A stretch of 64,000 nt of DNA from Curtobacterium sp. MCJR17_020 (GCF_003234365.2 NZ_CP126260.1:3819235-3883234); one strand, 5' to 3'; shown: positions 1 to 8,422, counted from the first letter of the stretch. Notes: generated from the sequence alone by a model not told the origin. Program-made: numbers and translations.

Positions 1-642
1 GTCGTCGGCGAGGACCTCGAACACACCGGCGACGGTACCCTCGTAGGCCTGGGTGACCACGTCCTCCGGGCGGGACTTCGGGACGTTGAACCGAGCCCCC
101 ATCGCCGTGTCGACCATGCCCACGATGAGTCCCGTGACCGTGGTGCCCCGCGGTGCGAGCTCCACTCGGAGCCCGTTGGTCGCGGACCAGGCAGCCGCCT
201 TCGACGCGGCGTACACGGTGGGGATCGGGGTCCACGCGGCGAGCGACAAGACGTTGAGAACCGCACCACCGCCGTTCGCCGCCAGGATCGGTGCGAACGC
301 GGCCGACATCCGGATGGTGCCGAAGGTGTTCGTCTCGAAGACCCGCTCGAGGGACTCGTCCGAGGGTGCGGCGATGGAGGCGTCCGCCGCAGGCGCGATG
401 CCCGCGTTGTTCACCAGCAGGTCGACGTCCGGCGCCGCCGCGGCTGCGGCCTCGATCGACGACGGGTCGGTGAGGTCGAGCACGAGCGGCTGGACGCGGT
501 CGTCCTCCCACGCGCGCGGCGAGCGAGCCGCCGCGTAGACCCGGCGCGCACCACCGTCGAGCGCCTGCCGGACGAACTCGGTTCCGAGGCCCCCGTTGGC
601 GCCGGTGACGAGGACGGTGCGGTTCTCGAGCTGGTTGGACAT
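1..642 (-). CDS. SDR-family oxidoreductase (C-terminus outside window)
   Basis: Short-chain dehydrogenase/reductase; 214 codons are visible and the gene runs off the left edge. The Rossmann glycine motif TGANGGLG is at residues 13-20, NNAG at 78-81, and the catalytic Tyr-x-x-x-Lys (YAASK) at 144-148. The ATG at 642 has an AGGAG ribosome site about 6 bases upstream. It is divergent from a TetR gene, with two matching palindromes in between, so it is probably the regulator's target. It resembles the SDR at 7078-7779 and may be a paralogue. The substrate cannot be read from the sequence. Confidence 0.85.
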   Translation of the reverse strand, partial: MSNQLENRTVLVTGANGGLGTEFVRQALDGGARRVYAAARSPRAWEDDRVQPLVLDLTDPSSIEAAAAAAPDVDLLVNNAGIAPAADASIAAPSDESLERVFETNTFGTIRMSAAFAPILAANGGGAVLNVLSLAAWTPIPTVYAASKAAAWSATNGLRVELAPRGTTVTGLIVGMVDTAMGARFNVPKSRPEDVVTQAYEGTVAGVFEVLADD

Positions 643-669
643 GATCACTCCTGCAGTAGGCTGACGAAA

Positions 670-710
670 CGGGGAATGTCCCCGGATCATTATGTGGGGA
701 TAGTCCCCAC
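670..710. promoter_or_regulatory. Twin TetR operators in the SDR/tetR divergent region
   Basis: Two inverted repeats share the same core: CGGGGA-ATG-TCCCCG at 670-684 and GTGGGGA-TAG-TCCCCAC at 694-710, centres 25 bp apart. On the minus strand the second lies between a TTGACG -35-like hexamer (714-719) and a CATAAT -10-like hexamer (689-694). A repressor bound there would block the SDR promoter. That the adjacent TetR protein binds them is inferred. Confidence 0.75.
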
Positions 711-732
711 TTACGTCAAGCCAGGAGTGCAG

Positions 733-1278
733 ATGCGTGCCGATGCCCAGCGGAACCGGGACGCGATCCTCGCCGCAGCGCGCGAGGTGTTCGACGCCGA
801 CGGCATACTCGCGCCCATCGACGGCATCGCCACTCGCGCGGGAGTCGGGAACGCGACGTTCTACCGGAACTTCCCCACCCGCGACGACCTGCTCGCGGCC
901 GTGATGGACGACAGCGTCCGCGCGATCATCGAAGACTCGGCGGGACTGGATGCCCTCGACGCCGACTCGGCGCTGCGCGAGTGGATGTTCCGACTGACGT
1001 GGCAGCTGCGCGTGTGGCAGAACCTGCCCTCGTGCATCGCCGACGCGATCGAGGACGAGGATTCCCCGATCCGGACGCTGTGCGCACGACTCACCGCGCG
1101 CACCGCGGAGCTGCTCGATCGTGCTCGGGCGGCGGGAACCGCGTCCACGGTGGAGGCCGCTGCGGTGTTCGAACTGCTGACGACGGTGTCGTGGGGGGTC
1201 GACCGGTTCGGGGACGACGAAGAGCGGGCCCGGGAACGTGTCCGGCTCGCGACCGCCGGAGTGCTCGCCGCGCGGTGA
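733..1278 (+). CDS. TetR-family transcriptional regulator
   Basis: TetR-type repressor of about 181 residues. The N-terminal helix-turn-helix reads RNRDAILAAAREVF, then a GIATRAGVGNATFYRNF recognition segment, followed by a variable all-helical ligand domain. I start at ATG 733 because AGGAG lies just upstream at 723-727. An in-frame ATG at 676 falls inside the operator palindromes and has no ribosome site. It is divergent from the SDR at 1-642, the usual arrangement for local repression. The ligand is unknown. Confidence 0.85.
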   Translation: MRADAQRNRDAILAAAREVFDADGILAPIDGIATRAGVGNATFYRNFPTRDDLLAAVMDDSVRAIIEDSAGLDALDADSALREWMFRLTWQLRVWQNLPSCIADAIEDEDSPIRTLCARLTARTAELLDRARAAGTASTVEAAAVFELLTTVSWGVDRFGDDEERARERVRLATAGVLAAR

Positions 1279-1305
1279 GGCGTGCCGCCCGCCGCCTCGC
1301 GCTGA

Positions 1306-1794
1306 TCAGTCGGCGGTGATGACCTTCACGGAGCCGGCGATGGTCGCGGCGTCCTCGGCGAGCGCCACGACCGGGTCAGGCAGGCGGGTGGTGGCGCCGA
1401 CGAGCTTGCGGGCACCCCACCCGACGAACGACCCGACGATCGCGCCGACGCCGCCGAGGATCGCGCCCTCGATGCGCAGGTCGCGCTTGCCGGTCGTGCC
1501 GAGTGCTGCGCCGACGAGCGCACCGGACCCGATGCGGCCGATCAGGCCGGCGGGGGAGATGCGGTTCGGGGTCATCGGCAGCTTGTCGCCGATGAGTTCA
1601 CCGACGGCCGAGGCGACGAGGAGTCCGCGGCCGAGCGGGGTGCTGAAGACCTTCCAGTCCTGCCACGACCCCTTCAACGAGGACCGGTCGTGGTTCAGTG
1701 CCAGCACCGCGAGTGGGGTGGCACTGCGGCCGCCGCTCAGGATGCCGAGCACCAGGGTGCGGACCAGGGTGTGCTGCTCGTGCTGCTTGCTCAT
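1306..1794 (-). CDS. DUF4126-like membrane protein
   Basis: A 162-residue protein with an SGGRSATPLA motif near residue 20, a GELIGDKLP segment near 65, and Gly/Ala-rich hydrophobic stretches at about 80-130 that look like membrane or glycine-zipper helices. The pattern matches my recollection of DUF4126 proteins, which have no established function. It converges with the tetR gene (27-base gap) and is divergent from the NAD-binding protein at 1902. Confidence 0.6.
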   Translation of the reverse strand: MSKQHEQHTLVRTLVLGILSGGRSATPLAVLALNHDRSSLKGSWQDWKVFSTPLGRGLLVASAVGELIGDKLPMTPNRISPAGLIGRIGSGALVGAALGTTGKRDLRIEGAILGGVGAIVGSFVGWGARKLVGATTRLPDPVVALAEDAATIAGSVKVITAD

Positions 1795-1901
1795 CGTGTC
1801 TCCAGTCGTGATCAGGTCCGACCGTACGCACGCGGGCCGCGAGCGCTCCGAGGGTCCTCACGGACTGCGGGTACTGAGCCGGCCCGAGTAGCGTCCGCCC
1901 C

Positions 1902-2552
1902 ATGAGCAACGTCATCGTCTTCGGCGGCCACGGCAAGGTCGCACTCCTCACCACCCGCATCCTCAGCGACCGCGGCCACTCGGTCACCTCGGTCATCCGC
2001 GACGCGGGCCAGTCCGACGAGATCCGTGCCCACGGCGGCGAACCCCGTGTCGCGGACATCCAGCAGCAGTCCCTGACCGACTTCGCGGAGCTCGTCCACG
2101 GGCACGACGCCGTGGTCTGGTCGGCCGGTGCCGGCGGCGGGTCCGCCGACCGCACGTGGGCGATCGACCGCGACGCCGCGATCCTGTCGGTGCAGGGCGC
2201 GAAGCAGGCCGGCGTCGACCGCTACGTCATGGTGTCGTGGTCCGGGTCGCAGCTCGACCACGGGGTACCGCAGGACAACGACTTCTTCGCCTACGCGCAG
2301 TCGAAGGCGATCGCCGACGCCGTGGTGCGCGACTCTGGTCTGCAGTGGACCATCGTGGCGCCGAGCACCCTGACGGACGACGACGCCACCGGTTCGGTCG
2401 ACTGGGCGGGCTCGTCGAGCGACGTGCCGCGCGGCGACGTCGCACACGTGATCGCCGACGTGCTCGAGACCCCCGGCACGGCGGGCAACACCATCCGGTT
2501 CAACTCGGGATCGACCCCGATCGCGGACTTCCTGCGCGCCGACGCGGTCTGA
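1902..2552 (+). CDS. NAD(P)H-binding atypical SDR protein
   Basis: A 216-residue protein with an N-terminal dinucleotide-binding motif (GGHGKVA, residues 8-14) and a MVSWSGSQ strand in the middle. This is typical of short atypical SDRs related to YwnB or NmrA-like NAD(P)-sensing proteins. No classical YxxxK catalytic pair stands out, so an enzyme or redox-sensor role is open. The 3' end is partly tandemly duplicated just beyond the stop codon, and a GC hairpin follows. Confidence 0.75.
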   Translation: MSNVIVFGGHGKVALLTTRILSDRGHSVTSVIRDAGQSDEIRAHGGEPRVADIQQQSLTDFAELVHGHDAVVWSAGAGGGSADRTWAIDRDAAILSVQGAKQAGVDRYVMVSWSGSQLDHGVPQDNDFFAYAQSKAIADAVVRDSGLQWTIVAPSTLTDDDATGSVDWAGSSSDVPRGDVAHVIADVLETPGTAGNTIRFNSGSTPIADFLRADAV

Positions 2553-2575
2553 CGACGCCGACACGGTCTGACGAC
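2538..2575. repeat. 19-bp tandem duplication across a stop codon
   Basis: GCCGACGCGGTCTGACGAC (2538-2556) is followed directly by GCCGACACGGTCTGACGAC (2557-2575), one mismatch. The first copy holds the last codons and TGA of the upstream gene. It looks like a replication-slippage duplication outside the coding part. Confidence 0.8.
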
Positions 2576-2578
2576 GGG

Positions 2579-2597
2579 GCGCGGCCCGCGGCCGCGC
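2579..2597. terminator. Bidirectional GC hairpin between convergent genes
   Basis: Perfect 8-bp inverted repeat GCGCGGCC-CGC-GGCCGCGC between two convergent genes (stops at 2552 and 2599). There is no T-tract, as is common for actinobacterial terminators. Confidence 0.55.
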
Positions 2598-2598
2598 T

Positions 2599-3609
2599 TC
2601 AGTAGATCGCTGCGATGCCGGTCATGTCGCCGAGCCCGAGCGTGCGTGAACCGGTGTCGCAGTACCCGCCGGACGGCTCCATGACCTGACCGGTTCCGGT
2701 CTTCACGTGGCCGAGTCCGTACAGGTGGCCCCACTCGTGGGTGGCGACGGCCTGGGTGTCGAACCGTGCGCCCGAGCAGGTGGTCGTCGAGCTCCACTTG
2801 TAGCTGGTGGCGTACCGCTGGTCGGACTCCTTGGCGATGCCGTTGCCGTCGTACCAGACGCACGTCACGCCGAGGGTCCCGGAGGGCAGCTTGCCCCACC
2901 CGACGACGCTGTAGCCGTTGCTCTTCGAGCACGCGCCCTTGTCGGTGAGCCCGGGTGCCTGGGTCGCCAGGCGCACGTAGGAGTTCCGCGCGGACGAGGT
3001 CACGGTGCGGTCGCACGACGAGATCGTGCCCGTCCACGCGTTCGCCGCCTTGCGCAGGGCGTCCTTGGCGTACGACGACTTCTGGCCGGACTCGTTGTAG
3101 TACCACTGCACCGTGCTCGACCAGCGGTACCCGTTCCGTGCGTTGGCCGTGCTGGTGCACTTGGTGGTGGCCGCGGTCGTGGCGGCCGGCGCGGCAGCCG
3201 CCTGGCTGGCCGCGGCACTGGCTGCTGCGCTCCTCGCCTGTTCGCGGTGCACCGCCGGTGCCGAACCGCTCCACGCCTCGTCGATGCGGACCGCGACACC
3301 CCCGGTACCGGTGTTCGCGATGACGACCTCCGCCAGCTCGGGAGCACCCGGCGCCGCGGAGCTGCTCGCCATCACGCTCTCACCGGGGGCCGGCACGGCG
3401 AACGTGCGGCCGTCCGGCAACACGACCGTGCCGGACGCCACCGTGCACCCCGTCCGGAGCGTCTGCACCGAGAGCGTCCCCGCGGCGCAACGGCTGCCGG
3501 CCGCCGACGCGCTCGGCGCCGCCGCCTGCGCGGGTGCCGCCGTGGCGGTGAGGCCGACGACGAGTGCGATGACCGCCCCGGTGGTGAGCGTGTTCCTGAC
3601 AGGACGCAT
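2599..3609 (-). CDS. Secreted metzincin-like zinc protease
   Basis: 336 residues. An N-terminal signal peptide (about residues 1-30, ending APAQAAAP) predicts export. The C-terminal half carries the extended zinc motif HEWGHLYGLGH at 291-301 with a Met-turn candidate at M310, diagnostic of metzincin/matrixin-type metalloproteases. Residues 30-150 are Ala-rich and low in complexity, perhaps a propeptide or linker. Several Cys in the mature part suggest disulfides. It lies downstream of the desaturase on the same strand but 125 bases away, so it is probably transcribed separately. The substrate is unknown. Confidence 0.82.
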   Translation of the reverse strand: MRPVRNTLTTGAVIALVVGLTATAAPAQAAAPSASAAGSRCAAGTLSVQTLRTGCTVASGTVVLPDGRTFAVPAPGESVMASSSAAPGAPELAEVVIANTGTGGVAVRIDEAWSGSAPAVHREQARSAAASAAASQAAAAPAATTAATTKCTSTANARNGYRWSSTVQWYYNESGQKSSYAKDALRKAANAWTGTISSCDRTVTSSARNSYVRLATQAPGLTDKGACSKSNGYSVVGWGKLPSGTLGVTCVWYDGNGIAKESDQRYATSYKWSSTTTCSGARFDTQAVATHEWGHLYGLGHVKTGTGQVMEPSGGYCDTGSRTLGLGDMTGIAAIY

Positions 3610-3734
3610 GGTTGCCCTTCCCGCGGCGAGCCCCTGTGCCCGCCGTCCCTGATCGGGTCCATGCTCGCCGATGGGTACCCGTCAGGTCCAGGGCTGCGCC
3701 AACAGGACAGGCCGGGCTCCGCCGTCGCGGTGGG

Positions 3735-4826
3735 TCAGCGCAGCCGTTCGACCATCGGACACGCGAACGGGTCGCGCGCCGCCAGACCGACCTCGTTGAG
3801 GTAGCGGACCACGATGACGTAGGAGTGCACCAGGGTGGTCTCGGTGTACGGCACGCCCTGGTCCGCGCAGTACTTCCGGACCATGTCCCGGGCGGCCCGC
3901 AGGTTCGGTCGGGCCATGCTCGGGAACAGGTGGTGCTCGACCTGGTGGTTCAGGCCGCCCATGAAGTACTCGACCCAGGCACCGCCACCGATGTCGCGCG
4001 AGGTCAGGACCTGGCGTGAGAAGAAGTCCACGCGGCGGCCGGGTTCGATGACGGGCATGCCCTTGTGGTTCGGTGCGAACGCGATGCCCATGAGGAACCC
4101 GAACACGGCGAGCTGCACGCCGAGGAACGCGAAGGCCATGCCGACCGGCAGGAACCAGAACACGACGCCCAGGTAGAGCACGAACCGCCCGACGAAGACC
4201 GATCCCTCGGCCCACCGCCGCTTCACCGGGCCGCGGCTGGTGTACGTGCGGATCGACTGCCAGTGCAGGTTCACACCCTCGACCAGGAGCATCGGGAAGA
4301 ACGCGTAGCCCTGCACCCGGACGAGCACGCGCAGGAAGCCGGTCCGGCTGGCGGCGTCCTCGGGCCGGAACGAGATCGCGTCGAACGAGATGTCGGGGTC
4401 CTTGCCGACCGTGTTCGGGTTGGCGTGGTGCCGGGTGTGCTTGTTCATCCACCACGCGTAGCTGATCCCGGTCAGGAACGTGCCGGCGTAGCGGGCCGCT
4501 CGGTCGTTCCAGTGGTGCGACGCGAAGACCTGACGGTGTGCGGCCTCGTGGGACAGGAAGGCGAACTGCGTGAACAGTGCGCCCAGCACGCCGGCCACGA
4601 TCAGCTGGTACCAGGAGCCGCCGAGCACGGCGAACGCCCCGCCCGTGATGCCGAGCAGCACGGCGAGCACGGCGATGAGGCCCCAGTACCAGCCTGTGCG
4701 CCGACCGAGCAGCCCGGCGGTACGGACCTGCGCGAGCAGCGCGGTGTACGTCGAGGTGGTGTCGGTCCGAGCCGACCGTCGTTCGGTCTTCCGATAGCCC
4801 GTCGGTACGACCAGTTCGTCGCCCAT
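3735..4826 (-). CDS. Membrane fatty-acid desaturase (acyl-lipid/acyl-CoA type)
   Basis: 363 residues from the ATG at 4826, which is preceded by a strong TCCAGGAGGAA site. Upstream in-frame starts lack one. The three histidine clusters of di-iron membrane desaturases are present: HEAAH at 93-97, HTRHH at 130-134 and HQVEHHLF at 294-301. Paired hydrophobic segments lie at about 47-90 and 205-255. The HQVEHH box is typical of front-end or DesA-like desaturases that adjust membrane fluidity. Temperature or stress control is plausible but not visible. Confidence 0.88.
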   Translation of the reverse strand: MGDELVVPTGYRKTERRSARTDTTSTYTALLAQVRTAGLLGRRTGWYWGLIAVLAVLLGITGGAFAVLGGSWYQLIVAGVLGALFTQFAFLSHEAAHRQVFASHHWNDRAARYAGTFLTGISYAWWMNKHTRHHANPNTVGKDPDISFDAISFRPEDAASRTGFLRVLVRVQGYAFFPMLLVEGVNLHWQSIRTYTSRGPVKRRWAEGSVFVGRFVLYLGVVFWFLPVGMAFAFLGVQLAVFGFLMGIAFAPNHKGMPVIEPGRRVDFFSRQVLTSRDIGGGAWVEYFMGGLNHQVEHHLFPSMARPNLRAARDMVRKYCADQGVPYTETTLVHSYVIVVRYLNEVGLAARDPFACPMVERLR

Positions 4827-4922
4827 GGTTTCCTCCTGGATCCAGTGCTGCGGCTGCAACCGGGGTCCGGGGCTACGACTTGCTCGTGATCGTACGCCAG
4901 CCCGGACCGGGGACACACGGGA

Positions 4923-5639
4923 TCAGGCGGGGAGGACCAGGCGGCGTTCGACGATGGCTCGGGCGACGTCGGCGAGGCGCTCCTGGTTCGACCGCGCGTA
5001 CTGCCGCAGCAGTTCGAACGCCGCCTCGGTGTTCACCGAGTGCGTGTACGCCACGAAGCCCTTGGCCTGCTCGATCACGACCCGGCTGTCGAGGGCTCGC
5101 TGCAACTGCGCCTGCGTCAGCGCCGCGTGTTGCAGGGTCCGCTGCTGCAGGATGCTGATGGTCGCGACGTCGGTCAGGGCCTGTGCTGCCAGGGCGTCGT
5201 CGCGGTTCAGCGCCCCCTCGGTCTCGCGGAACAGGTTGAGCGACCCGAGCGTGGTGTCCCGCAACCGCATCGGGATCGCGTGCACCGACGCGTACCCCGA
5301 CTCGGCGGACGCGGCGGCGAACGTCGGCCACCGGCGTTGCATCTCCGCCTGGTCGCTCACGGACACCGGACGCCCGGTCGCGAAGCACTCCACGCACGGT
5401 CCTTCGCCGGCGTCGAGCTGCAGGAGTCCGACGAAGCTGGACCGCTCACTGGTCGACGCCACGACCTCGAGTTCCTGGTGCTGGTTGGCCAGCAGGATGC
5501 CAGCCGCCGAGGCGTCGAAGATGTCGACGACGCTGTCGACCAGGTTCTGCAGGAGGTCGACGACGTCGTACTCGTCGACGAGGGTGTCGGTCAGCGTGAC
5601 GAAGGTGTCGATGAGCCGGCGCTCGCGGGTCGGTGCCAT
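4923..5639 (-). CDS. GAF-ANTAR antitermination regulator
   Basis: 238 residues: an N-terminal GAF sensor domain (about 10-165, with GEGPCVECFATGRPV near its middle) followed by a C-terminal ANTAR RNA-binding helix bundle (about 175-235, containing RVVIEQAKGFVAY). ANTAR domains bind paired-hairpin leaders and prevent termination. The ligand of the GAF domain is unknown. The next upstream gene has the same architecture and the two are 12 bases apart, so they form a tandem pair and may be co-transcribed. Confidence 0.85.
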   Translation of the reverse strand: MAPTRERRLIDTFVTLTDTLVDEYDVVDLLQNLVDSVVDIFDASAAGILLANQHQELEVVASTSERSSFVGLLQLDAGEGPCVECFATGRPVSVSDQAEMQRRWPTFAAASAESGYASVHAIPMRLRDTTLGSLNLFRETEGALNRDDALAAQALTDVATISILQQRTLQHAALTQAQLQRALDSRVVIEQAKGFVAYTHSVNTEAAFELLRQYARSNQERLADVARAIVERRLVLPA

Positions 5640-5651
5640 GGTGCGTGCTCC

Positions 5652-6350
5652 TCAGTTCTCGGAACCGTACGGCCGGGCGAGGTCGATGCGGCGAGCGATG
5701 ACGTCGTTCGAGACGTCGCGGACGGTGCGTTCGGTGGCGAAGGCGTGCGCCTGCAGCACGAGGAGGGCGTCGGTGACGTCCACCCCGAGCTGTGCTGCGA
5801 CCATGCCGGTCGCCTGGTGCACCTCTCGTCGGGAGTAGCGGCTGGTGCCCATGTCGGCACGGCCGTCGGCGGCCGCGGCGAGCAGAGCACCACGGAGCAC
5901 CCGACGGGCTGCGACCTCGGTGAGCTCCACGGCGCCGCGGATCTGCCCCACGGTCAGGGTGCGCTCGCTGTCCACGGACAGGTCGACGGCGCCGACGGGG
6001 ATCGTCCCGATGCGCATCGGGAACGAGAACACCGCCCCGACCCCGGCGCGCAGGAGCTCCTCGAGCGCGAGCGGCCAGTCGGTGTTCGTCGTGCCGGACA
6101 GGTCGGGCTCCAGGACCGGGCGGCGGGTCGTCAACGCCTGCCAACACGGGCCCTCGCCGAGGTCGAACTGGATCTCGTCGATCCGCGCGGCGCGCGCGTC
6201 GCTCGCGCACACCGTCGCCGACCCGAGTGGGTTGCCGAGGGTGGAGATGCCGACCCCGGTCACGGGCAGCGTCGTCAGGAACGGCGGGCACATGTCGGTG
6301 CCGTCGGGTGCGGCCTGCAGTGCGGAGACTGCCGTCGTGAAGTCGTTCAT
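5652..6350 (-). CDS. GAF-ANTAR regulator, second of tandem pair
   Basis: 232 residues from the ATG at 6350. The longer in-frame extension upstream is Arg-rich and lacks family character. The GAF domain contains GEGPCWQALTTRRPV, and the C-terminal ANTAR segment contains the REVHQATGMVAAQLGV helix. It shares layout with the neighbour at 4923-5639, which suggests an old duplication with strong divergence. No ANTAR-type double hairpin was recognised nearby, so targets are unknown. Confidence 0.85.
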   Translation of the reverse strand: MNDFTTAVSALQAAPDGTDMCPPFLTTLPVTGVGISTLGNPLGSATVCASDARAARIDEIQFDLGEGPCWQALTTRRPVLEPDLSGTTNTDWPLALEELLRAGVGAVFSFPMRIGTIPVGAVDLSVDSERTLTVGQIRGAVELTEVAARRVLRGALLAAAADGRADMGTSRYSRREVHQATGMVAAQLGVDVTDALLVLQAHAFATERTVRDVSNDVIARRIDLARPYGSEN

Positions 6351-6468
6351 CGCGAGGAAACCATCCGGGTCCGTGAACGCGGGGCTGATCCGGTCCCCGC
6401 GTGCTGCAACGCTAGCGCAGTGCCCCGCGGGCGTCGCCCGCCGGGCACGTCGACCCGCGCGGACACGG

Positions 6469-6927
6469 TCAGCCCGCGCTGACGCGCGACGGCTCCGGCA
6501 CGAAGTGGATCCGCTCCGCCGCCCGCGTGACCTCGCGCGCCCGGGCCGTGCGGTCGTCGAACTCGATGCGCGCTGCGTCACGGACCTGCTCCTTGTCGAA
6601 CAACGACGCCCGGCTCACGACGTCGACGATCGTCGCCACCACCGTGGCGAGACCGCGTTCGAGCTATCCGAGGTTCGTGTTGCCGATGACGAGACGACGG
6701 TCCTGCACGTCGAGCGTGACGTCGGGGTAGCCGGCCGTCACGAGCTGCGCGTGTCCATCGGCACCGCGCAGGCCGGCCATCTCGGCTGCGTCGGGTCGGC
6801 GGTTGAACACCGCCGGGACGTCGTAGTACTTCGCCGCCGTGGGTTTGCCGAGCTCGGTGGGCAGGCCGGAGGCCACCACACTCGTGAGCGCGAGCGGCGT
6901 CGAGGCCGCCTCGGACTGGTCCGTCAT
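6469..6927 (-). pseudogene. Unknown gene interrupted by an in-frame TAG codon
   Basis: From ATG 6927 (AGGGAG upstream) an 87-codon frame ends at TAG 6664-6666 with GNTNLG. The same frame continues after the TAG for 64 codons (LERGLATVVATIVDVVSR ... EPSRVSAG) to TGA at 6469-6471. The composition of the second part is protein-like, with an amphipathic helix and regular GC-rich third positions. The simplest reading is one gene of about 150 residues broken by a nonsense mutation. A short functional N-terminal product, read-through or a sequencing error cannot be excluded. I do not recognise the family. Confidence 0.6.
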
Positions 6928-7040
6928 GATGACTCCCTGGGCGGCTCCCCGCGGGAGCTCGAGAGGATCTCGGACTCGGTACGGCGACACCGTGGCGTCA
7001 GTGTGGGACCCGCGGATGTGAGCACTCCCAGCCACGACCC

Positions 7041-7070
7041 GGCGCCGGGGCTCCACCACGCCCCGGCGCC
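7041..7070 (-). terminator. GC hairpin downstream of SDR gene
   Basis: Perfect 10-bp arms GGCGCCGGGG / CCCCGGCGCC around a 10-base loop, 8 bases past the stop of the SDR at 7078. It is probably that gene's terminator and separates it from the broken gene at 6469-6927. Confidence 0.65.
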
Positions 7071-7077
7071 ACCCCGC

Positions 7078-7779
7078 TCAGGCGAACTGCGCGTAGAACG
7101 CCGACGGGTCCTGCGACAGCGACGCCTTCACCGCACTGCTCCACTCGTCGACGACGACCTCGGCCGCGCCCCGCTCGACGCCGTCCAGCGCGGCCCGCGC
7201 CACGTCGGCCGGGTCGACCTTCGGCCCCTCGTAGCCGTCCATCATGTCCGTGTCCGCCGCCCCGAGGTGCAGCCCCTGCACGCTGATCCCCTTGCCGGCG
7301 AGCTCCAGCCGCACCGCGTTCGTCAGGTTCCACTCGGCGGCCTTCGCCGCCGCGTACGCGCCGGATCCCGGGTAGACGAACCAGGACAGTGCGGACAGCA
7401 CGTTCACGATGCCGCCGCCGCCGTTCCGCTCGATCACCGGTGCGAACGCCCGGATCATCGCGAGGTTCCCCCAGTAGTGCGTGTCCATCTCGCGGCGTGC
7501 ATCGATCAGGTCGTCGGTGAGCAGCGAGCCCGTCGTCGAGATGCCCGCGTTGTTCACGAGCAGGGTGACGTCGCCGGCGGCTGCGGCCGCCGCCTCGACC
7601 GACGCCTGGTCGGTGATGTCGAGCGGCAGCGCCACGACGCCCTCGATGTCCACGAGCTCGGGTCGGCGGGCGGTCGCGTAGACCTTGGTGGCGCCGCGCT
7701 CCAGCAGCTGCAGGGCGAAGCGGCGTCCGATGCCCCGGTTCGAGCCGGTGACGAGTGCGACCGATCCAGCGATGTCCAT
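7078..7779 (-). CDS. SDR-family oxidoreductase
   Basis: 233-residue classical SDR: TGSNRGIG cofactor motif at 11-18, NNAG at 76-79 and YAAAK catalytic motif at 142-146. It is related in layout and wording to the SDR at 1-642. It is divergent from a MerR-type regulator, with an 18-bp operator-like palindrome sitting between good mer-type -35 and -10 elements on this strand. It is therefore the probable regulated target. The substrate is unknown. Confidence 0.86.
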   Translation of the reverse strand: MDIAGSVALVTGSNRGIGRRFALQLLERGATKVYATARRPELVDIEGVVALPLDITDQASVEAAAAAAGDVTLLVNNAGISTTGSLLTDDLIDARREMDTHYWGNLAMIRAFAPVIERNGGGGIVNVLSALSWFVYPGSGAYAAAKAAEWNLTNAVRLELAGKGISVQGLHLGAADTDMMDGYEGPKVDPADVARAALDGVERGAAEVVVDEWSSAVKASLSQDPSAFYAQFA

Positions 7780-7833
7780 GGTGTCTCCTCCTGCCGCGCA
7801 GGTGTCTCCCGCCGCGGCTCGGTTACGCTAAGA

Positions 7834-7851
7834 CCTCACATGGATGTCAGG
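7834..7851. promoter_or_regulatory. MerR-type operator and promoter of the SDR gene
   Basis: CCTCACATGGATGTCAGG is an 18-bp imperfect dyad (14 of 18 positions symmetric), like SoxR/MerR operators. On the minus strand it is flanked by TTGCCC (-35) and TTAGCG/TAGCGT (-10), giving a stretched 19-20 bp spacer. That geometry is the hallmark of MerR-activated promoters. Confidence 0.7.
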
Positions 7852-7875
7852 GGCAAGCCCCGGATCGGAGACCGC

Positions 7876-8271
7876 ATGCGGATCGGCGACCTCGCCGCGG
7901 AGACGGGCGCCAGCGTGCGCTCGCTGCGGTACTACGAAAAGCAGGGGCTGCTCACCGCGTCGCGGACCACCAGCGGGCAGCGCGTCTACGACGCCCCGGC
8001 GGTCGAACGCGTCCAGCTCGTGCAGCAGCTGTTCGCCGCCGGTCTGCCGAGCCGCACCATCGTGCAGCTGTTGCCGTGCGTGGACAGCGGCCATGCGACA
8101 CCAGAGTCGTTCGCGCTGCTCGTCGCCGAGCGCGACCGGATCACGGCGCAGATGGCGGAGCTCGAGGCCGCGCGTGGCCGGCTCGACGAGGTCATCGCCA
8201 TCAGCGAGCACCCGACTGCCGAGCACTGCCCGGCGCTGCGCGAGCCGGCAGACGGAGCGGTCGCGGCCTGA
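7876..8271 (+). CDS. MerR-family transcriptional regulator
   Basis: About 131 residues. The N-terminal winged helix is characteristic: MRIGDLAAETGASVRSLRYY then EKQGLL, followed by a coiled-coil dimerisation helix (about 80-115). The start at 7876 is supported by GGAG at 7867-7870. An in-frame ATG at 7840 lies inside the operator palindrome. Few cysteines are present in the effector end (one in EHCPAL), so it is not an obvious metal or SoxR-type iron-sulfur sensor. It is divergent from the SDR at 7078-7779. Confidence 0.87.
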   Translation: MRIGDLAAETGASVRSLRYYEKQGLLTASRTTSGQRVYDAPAVERVQLVQQLFAAGLPSRTIVQLLPCVDSGHATPESFALLVAERDRITAQMAELEAARGRLDEVIAISEHPTAEHCPALREPADGAVAA

Positions 8272-8285
8272 GACCTGGTGCGGGA

Positions 8286-8327
8286 CGGACGGGAGGCCCG
8301 TGGCGGGTCCGCCACGTCCTCCCTCGC
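8286..8327. repeat. Dispersed palindromic element, decayed right arm
   Basis: The left arm CGGACGGGAGGC plus CCGTGGCGGG matches, base for base over 22 positions, the left arm of the perfect palindrome at 24601-24644. The right arm has lost pairing. It lies between convergent genes. Confidence 0.7.
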
Positions 8328-8422
8328 AGGCTCGGTCGGCGCACCCGCGCGACGCTTCGCGTCGCCGCCGAGCGGGTGCGCCCGTCCCTCATCTGCTCAC
8401 GACCAGGGCCGCAGCTTCGGCG

